From the NCBI GenBank assembly GCA_040901705.1, contig JBBDYI010000048.1, positions 1-46,529 of the forward strand: 46,529 bases of DNA. Reading direction: 5' to 3'. Position 1 is the stretch's first letter. Every line of letters starts with the position of its first letter. Under the pieces are notes generated by a model. It was not told the origin of the DNA and did not search any database. It saw nothing but the letters and a program-made list of their open reading frames with translations. Source of the stretch: PLA5 sp040901705. GTDB lineage: Bacteria; Planctomycetota; Planctomycetia; Pirellulales; PLA5. The position numbers and the translations under genes were made by a program. Positions 43,027-46,529 of this stretch are shown piece after piece.

Positions 43027-43923
43027 CTAAATGATCGGGACCAACAACAGCAACGCCAGCAGCGCCGGCAGGTAGACCAGCGAAGCGTGAAGCAGCCGGC
43101 GAGCGCTCTGGTCGTTGCGGTCGAGCAGGAACGCGGCGGAACACGCCAACTGCCCAACGCCGAGCAGCAGCGCTCCGGCGAAGTAAACCGGCTCGATCAA
43201 ATGCCAGGCCGGAATCAAACTCACCGGCACGATCGCCAGCGCAGCGAGCACGGCTTGTGCGCCCGCCCGGCCGCCGGTTTCATCGACGACGGGAAGCATC
43301 TTCAAGCCGGCGGCGGCGTACTGACGGCGATAAATCCAGGCGATCGCCATGAAGTGGGGAAACTGCCACAGGAACACGACGACGAACAACGCGGCCGCTT
43401 CCAGATCGATTGGCTTGCCGAGGCACGTCCAGCCGATCAATACGGGCATCGCGCCGGCCACCGCGCCGACCAGCGTGTTGGCGACGCTGCGGCGTTTGAG
43501 CGGCGTGTAAACGCAGACGTATAGCGCCCACGTGATGAGCGAGACAACGGCGGTCGAGACATTCACCACGGCGACGAGCAACGCCAATCCGGCGGCCAGC
43601 GCGGCGACGCCGAACCAGGCGACTTCGCGCGGCGACAGGCGGGCCTGCGGCAAGGGCCGCCCGGCCGTGCGGGGCATCAGCGCGTCGGTGTGCCGTTCGA
43701 GCCATTGATTCCACGCACTGGCGCTGGCGGCGACGAGTCCGACTCCGACGAGCGTCGCGGCCAACACGCCGACCGTCGGCGGGCCGGCGAAAAAAGCCGC
43801 CACGGCAACGCACGCCAATTCGAGCACGGCGATCCGCGGTTTGGTCAGTTCCAAATAGTCGGCGGCCCGCGCCAGGCCGGTGGCACGCGCGGGGCTGTCG
43901 CAGAGAACGGTGGAGGTGCTCAT
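43027..43923 (-). CDS. ctaB: Protoheme IX farnesyltransferase (heme O synthase)
   Basis: A 298-residue UbiA-family prenyltransferase that attaches farnesyl to heme b, giving heme O. The prenyl-diphosphate motif NQWLERHTDALMPRT (Asn72-Asp80 region, then RT-RPLP) and the second motif YTPLKRRS are visible, with about nine TM helices. The start at 43923 overlaps the ctaA stop (ATGA), so translation is coupled. Product feeds heme A synthase, encoded just upstream. Confidence 0.93.
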   Translation of the reverse strand: MSTSTVLCDSPARATGLARAADYLELTKPRIAVLELACVAVAAFFAGPPTVGVLAATLVGVGLVAASASAWNQWLERHTDALMPRTAGRPLPQARLSPREVAWFGVAALAAGLALLVAVVNVSTAVVSLITWALYVCVYTPLKRRSVANTLVGAVAGAMPVLIGWTCLGKPIDLEAAALFVVVFLWQFPHFMAIAWIYRRQYAAAGLKMLPVVDETGGRAGAQAVLAALAIVPVSLIPAWHLIEPVYFAGALLLGVGQLACSAAFLLDRNDQSARRLLHASLVYLPALLALLLLVPII

Positions 43924-44972
43924 CGAACCCCCTCCGTCAGGGCCGTCGCCGGAAAGATCAGACCGGCGAACAGTGCCGGTGCCGCAGCGCGACAGACTGT
44001 GGCCTTCGTCGCGATGTGCCGGAAGGACCACAGCACGACGAGCACGGTCGTGGCAACGATCAGCGAGCCAGTCGCCACGTGGGCCGTGGCGATTGTGGCC
44101 TGAATGAAGCTGCCTTCTTGAATTGTGTACCAGCCAGACACCGGTGTATCGACGAACCAGGCCGGCCAGCCGTATTTGACGACCCACGTCGCGGCGCCGA
44201 GTGCGATCTGCAAGAGAACGAGCAACGTAAGCGCCGCCGGAGCATGCGAACGGCTGCCGGTCGCGTGGGCTGCCTTTCGCGAACGCAGGGCGAGCATGGC
44301 CACGTGAACGACGAGCGCCGCGGCGACGATCAAGTGAAAGAACAGCACGGCGCGAAACGCCGCGCCCGACATGTTCGGCGTAATGTGGCGCAGGTGCGCG
44401 CCGATGACGAGTTGCAGGTACGCCAGCGCCACGGTGATGATCCCCACACGGCGCAGCTTCGCCGCGCCGTCGTAGACGACAGGACTCGCCTCGCGCCAGC
44501 GCCGCGAAGTCATCGCCGCCAATGCCACGGCGAGCGCGAAGAACGCCGGCCCGAAACAGCCGTGGATCTTGGCAAGTTGCACTTCGTCGAGATTGACGCG
44601 CAAGCCGCCGAGCAGCCCCTGAATGCATACTGCGACGAGCGCCACGAGCGAGAGCCGGCGGAACCACACGCGGCGATCGCCGCGCCACGCGGCAACGACC
44701 AAGGCGATCACCAACATGCCAACCACCGCGCCGAGCAAGCGGTGTCCGTGCTCGATGAACAAGTCCCACGGGCCGAAGAACCACGTTTCCCAGGGATAGA
44801 GAAACAGGTTGTAGCCATATGTCGTCGGCCAGTCGGGCACCGCCATGCCGGCGTCGTAGCTCGTCACCAATCCGCCGACGAAGATCAGCGGAAACGTCGC
44901 GCACGCCACGGCCACGGCCAGCCGGTGCGGCCAAGGGCTAGTTCGCGGCGTTGATGGGTGGGACGACGTCAT
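43920..44972 (-). CDS. ctaA: Heme A synthase (CtaA/COX15)
   Basis: A 350-residue membrane protein with about eight helices that oxidises heme O to heme A. Conserved histidines appear in EHGHRLLGAVVG, KIHGCFGP, FFHLIVAAALVVH and TAHVATGSL. The N-terminal FVGGLVTSYDAGMAVPDWP motif is diagnostic. It overlaps ctaB by four bases, and is preceded by a degenerate CAAGGTTTAAGGTGC-type stretch after the ctaD gene. Confidence 0.93.
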   Translation of the reverse strand: MTSSHPSTPRTSPWPHRLAVAVACATFPLIFVGGLVTSYDAGMAVPDWPTTYGYNLFLYPWETWFFGPWDLFIEHGHRLLGAVVGMLVIALVVAAWRGDRRVWFRRLSLVALVAVCIQGLLGGLRVNLDEVQLAKIHGCFGPAFFALAVALAAMTSRRWREASPVVYDGAAKLRRVGIITVALAYLQLVIGAHLRHITPNMSGAAFRAVLFFHLIVAAALVVHVAMLALRSRKAAHATGSRSHAPAALTLLVLLQIALGAATWVVKYGWPAWFVDTPVSGWYTIQEGSFIQATIATAHVATGSLIVATTVLVVLWSFRHIATKATVCRAAAPALFAGLIFPATALTEGVR

Positions 44973-45045
44973 TCGGGAAAAGGCTTAAGGCTCAAGTTTC
45001 AAGTATCAAATAAGGTTCAAGGTTTAAGGTGCAAGGACAGGGCAC
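44973..45045 (-). repeat. Degenerate AAGG(T/C)TTAAGG-type repeat between ctaD and ctaA
   Basis: The gap after ctaD is filled with near-copies of AAGGCTTAAGG, TTCAAGTATCAA and AAGGTTCAAGG, clearly of low complexity and AT-richer than the genes. It ends at the ctaA start. Confidence 0.5.
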
Positions 45046-45087
45046 TTTTGCCATAAAATCGCCACGGATCGTCAATCGCGAATCGAT

Positions 45088-46529
45088 CTAGTGTCCCGTT
45101 CCGCCGCCGCTTTCCTTGCCTTCGCTGTTTCCGTTCTTCGGCGGTTCCCACTGCGGGTAGTAGTCTTCGTCCGTTTCGGGCGAGCCGTATTCGTATGGGC
45201 CGCGATAGACGATCGGCTGAAAGTCGAAATTGCCGTGGCCCGGCGGGCTGGGGGCGCACCATTCGAGACCGTTGGCGTGCCACGGATTGCGGCCGGCTTT
45301 GGGGCCGTAGAACATGCTGTAGAAAAAGTTGATGGCGAAGATGATCTGCGTGGCGACCATGCCGATGGCGCACCAGGTCATGAACTGGTTCATCGGCTTC
45401 AAATGGGAAAATATCTCGTACTGATACGGATCGGCCAGACGGCGCGGAAAGCCGACCATGCCGAGCAAGTGCATCGGGTAGAACGTGCCGTTGAGGAACG
45501 TGAAGGTGAGCAGGAAGTGGACCTTGCCCCAGCCGTCGTTCATCATGCGGCCGAACATCTTGGGAAACCAGAAATAAATCGCGCCCATCACGGCCATCGC
45601 CGTGCCGCTGAACAGCACGTAATGGAAGTGGGCGACGATGAAGTAGGTGTCGTGGATGAAGATGTCGACCGGCGTGGCGGCCATGAAGATGCCGGACAGA
45701 CCGCCGATGATGAACATCGACACGAACGCGACCGCGAACAGCATCGGCGTGGTGAACTGGATCTTGCCGCCCCAGATCGTGCCGAGCCAGTTGAAGACCT
45801 TCACCGCGCTGGGCAATGCGATCATCATCGTGGCGAGCATGAACGTCACACCGAGCACGGGATTCATGCCGGAGACGAACATGTGGTGGCCCCACACGAT
45901 GAAGCCGAGACCCGCGATGCCCGAAATCGAATACACCATCGGTTTGTAGCCGAACAGCGGCTTGCGGGCGAAGCAGGCGATGATATCGCTGACCATACCC
46001 ATCGCGGGGAGGATCATGATGTACACGGCCGGATGCGAATAGAACCAGAACAGGTGCTGCCAGAGCAGGGGTTGGCCGCCGCCGCTCATTGGCGCGGCGT
46101 TGTTGGCGGTCGCGCCCTCGGCGACGAAGAAACCGGTGTCCACCAGGCGGTCGAGCAATTGCATGAAGCCGGCGGCGGTCAGCACGGGTAACGCGAACGC
46201 TTGCAGGATGGCGGTGATGAACATCGCCCAAATCGTCATCGGCAGCCGGAACATCGTCATGCCGGGGGCGCGCATTTGGATGATCGTGGTCATGTAGTTG
46301 ACGGAACCGAGCATCGACGAGATGCCGACCATCGTCACGCCGAGCAGCCACCACGTTTGCGCGGCACCGCTGCCAGCCGCTCCGGCTTCAATGACCGACA
46401 GCGGCGGATAACTGGTCCAGCCGGCGGCCGCGCCGTGGCCGGCGCTGACGAAGGTCATGCCGAAGCAAACGAACGCCGGCCACATGAACCAGTAGCTGAG
46501 CATGTTCAGCGTGGGAAACGCCATGTCGT
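45088..46529 (-). CDS. ctaD: Cytochrome c oxidase subunit I (CtaD), 5' end beyond window
   Basis: The visible 480 residues of the catalytic heme-copper subunit run off the right edge in frame (the residue before MAFPTLN is Asp, as in the family's PDMAFP). The CuB/tyrosine motif is YSHPAVYIMILP: Tyr-Ser replaces the Glu of the E. coli bo3 type, marking an A2-class oxidase. Other CuB and heme ligands are in WGHHMFVSG and HDTYFIVAHFHYVLFSG. The K-channel region (MMIALPSAVKVFNW) is normal. The C-terminus ends in a soluble EDYYPQWEPPKNG tail. Subunit II (ctaC) must lie upstream, outside the window. Confidence 0.95.
   Translation of the reverse strand, partial: DMAFPTLNMLSYWFMWPAFVCFGMTFVSAGHGAAAGWTSYPPLSVIEAGAAGSGAAQTWWLLGVTMVGISSMLGSVNYMTTIIQMRAPGMTMFRLPMTIWAMFITAILQAFALPVLTAAGFMQLLDRLVDTGFFVAEGATANNAAPMSGGGQPLLWQHLFWFYSHPAVYIMILPAMGMVSDIIACFARKPLFGYKPMVYSISGIAGLGFIVWGHHMFVSGMNPVLGVTFMLATMMIALPSAVKVFNWLGTIWGGKIQFTTPMLFAVAFVSMFIIGGLSGIFMAATPVDIFIHDTYFIVAHFHYVLFSGTAMAVMGAIYFWFPKMFGRMMNDGWGKVHFLLTFTFLNGTFYPMHLLGMVGFPRRLADPYQYEIFSHLKPMNQFMTWCAIGMVATQIIFAINFFYSMFYGPKAGRNPWHANGLEWCAPSPPGHGNFDFQPIVYRGPYEYGSPETDEDYYPQWEPPKNGNSEGKESGGGTGH

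Noticed and set aside
43027..44934. Apparent 635-residue extension of heme O synthase into ctaA
   Set aside because: The extra part is an alternative frame of ctaA; the ctaB start at 43923 overlaps the ctaA stop as ATGA.

Overview
The window is GC-rich DNA from a Gram-negative-type bacterium, most likely a planctomycete of the Pirellulales/Gemmatales kind. This is inferred from gene content: outer-membrane assembly lipoproteins (BamD and LptE types), an exosortase with a separate EpsI partner, a very large Ser/Thr kinase with TPR repeats, a SelB factor, Tat-exported proteins, few Shine-Dalgarno sites, and intergenic stretches of degenerate repeated words. I saw no rRNA, tRNA, CRISPR array, insertion sequence or prophage.

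Layout. 1-5.5 kb: exopolysaccharide export and exosortase locus (partial Wza-like lipoprotein, exosortase, Wzc-like chain-length/BY-kinase protein, EpsI). 5.6-7.7 kb: a two-gene unit on the minus strand, made of a Tat-signal Cys-rich protein and a DUF692/MNIO enzyme. It looks like an unusual bufferin-type peptide-modification system. 8.1-12.5 kb: a hypothetical protein, RecO, BamD, LptE and a degenerate receiver-domain protein, all on the plus strand. 12.6-18.0 kb (minus): a Nudix hydrolase, a polytopic membrane protein, and two ABC-3 metal permeases that each carry a cytoplasmic C-terminal DtxR/MntR-like extension. 18.1-25.1 kb (minus): SelB, a kinase-TPR protein and quinolinate synthase.

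25.1-29.4 kb: a 0.76 kb gene-free stretch, an unrecognised 174-residue protein with its own terminator-like hairpin, an acyl-CoA ligase, and a HEPN-type protein preceded by a small acidic protein with its own promoter and RBS (a toxin-antitoxin candidate). 29.6-32.6 kb (plus): FabF-like ketosynthase, a membrane-anchored heavy-metal-associated domain protein, and diaminopimelate decarboxylase. 32.8-38.4 kb: a cardiolipin synthase-like protein, a small lipoprotein, a transglutaminase-esterase fusion, and a sugar isomerase-like TIM barrel.

38.5-46.5 kb (minus): a compact aa3/caa3-type cytochrome oxidase cluster, read as ctaD (partial), ctaA, ctaB, ctaE, ctaF, ABC ATPase, ABC-2 permease, SCO1-like copper chaperone. 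It combines oxidase subunits, heme O/A synthesis, copper delivery and an ABC exporter in one apparently coupled unit. Its subunit III contains a coiled-coil-like insertion of about 180 residues.

The best candidates for something undescribed are the MNIO/Tat Cys-rich pair, the HEPN plus acidic small protein pair, and the paired permease-regulator fusions.
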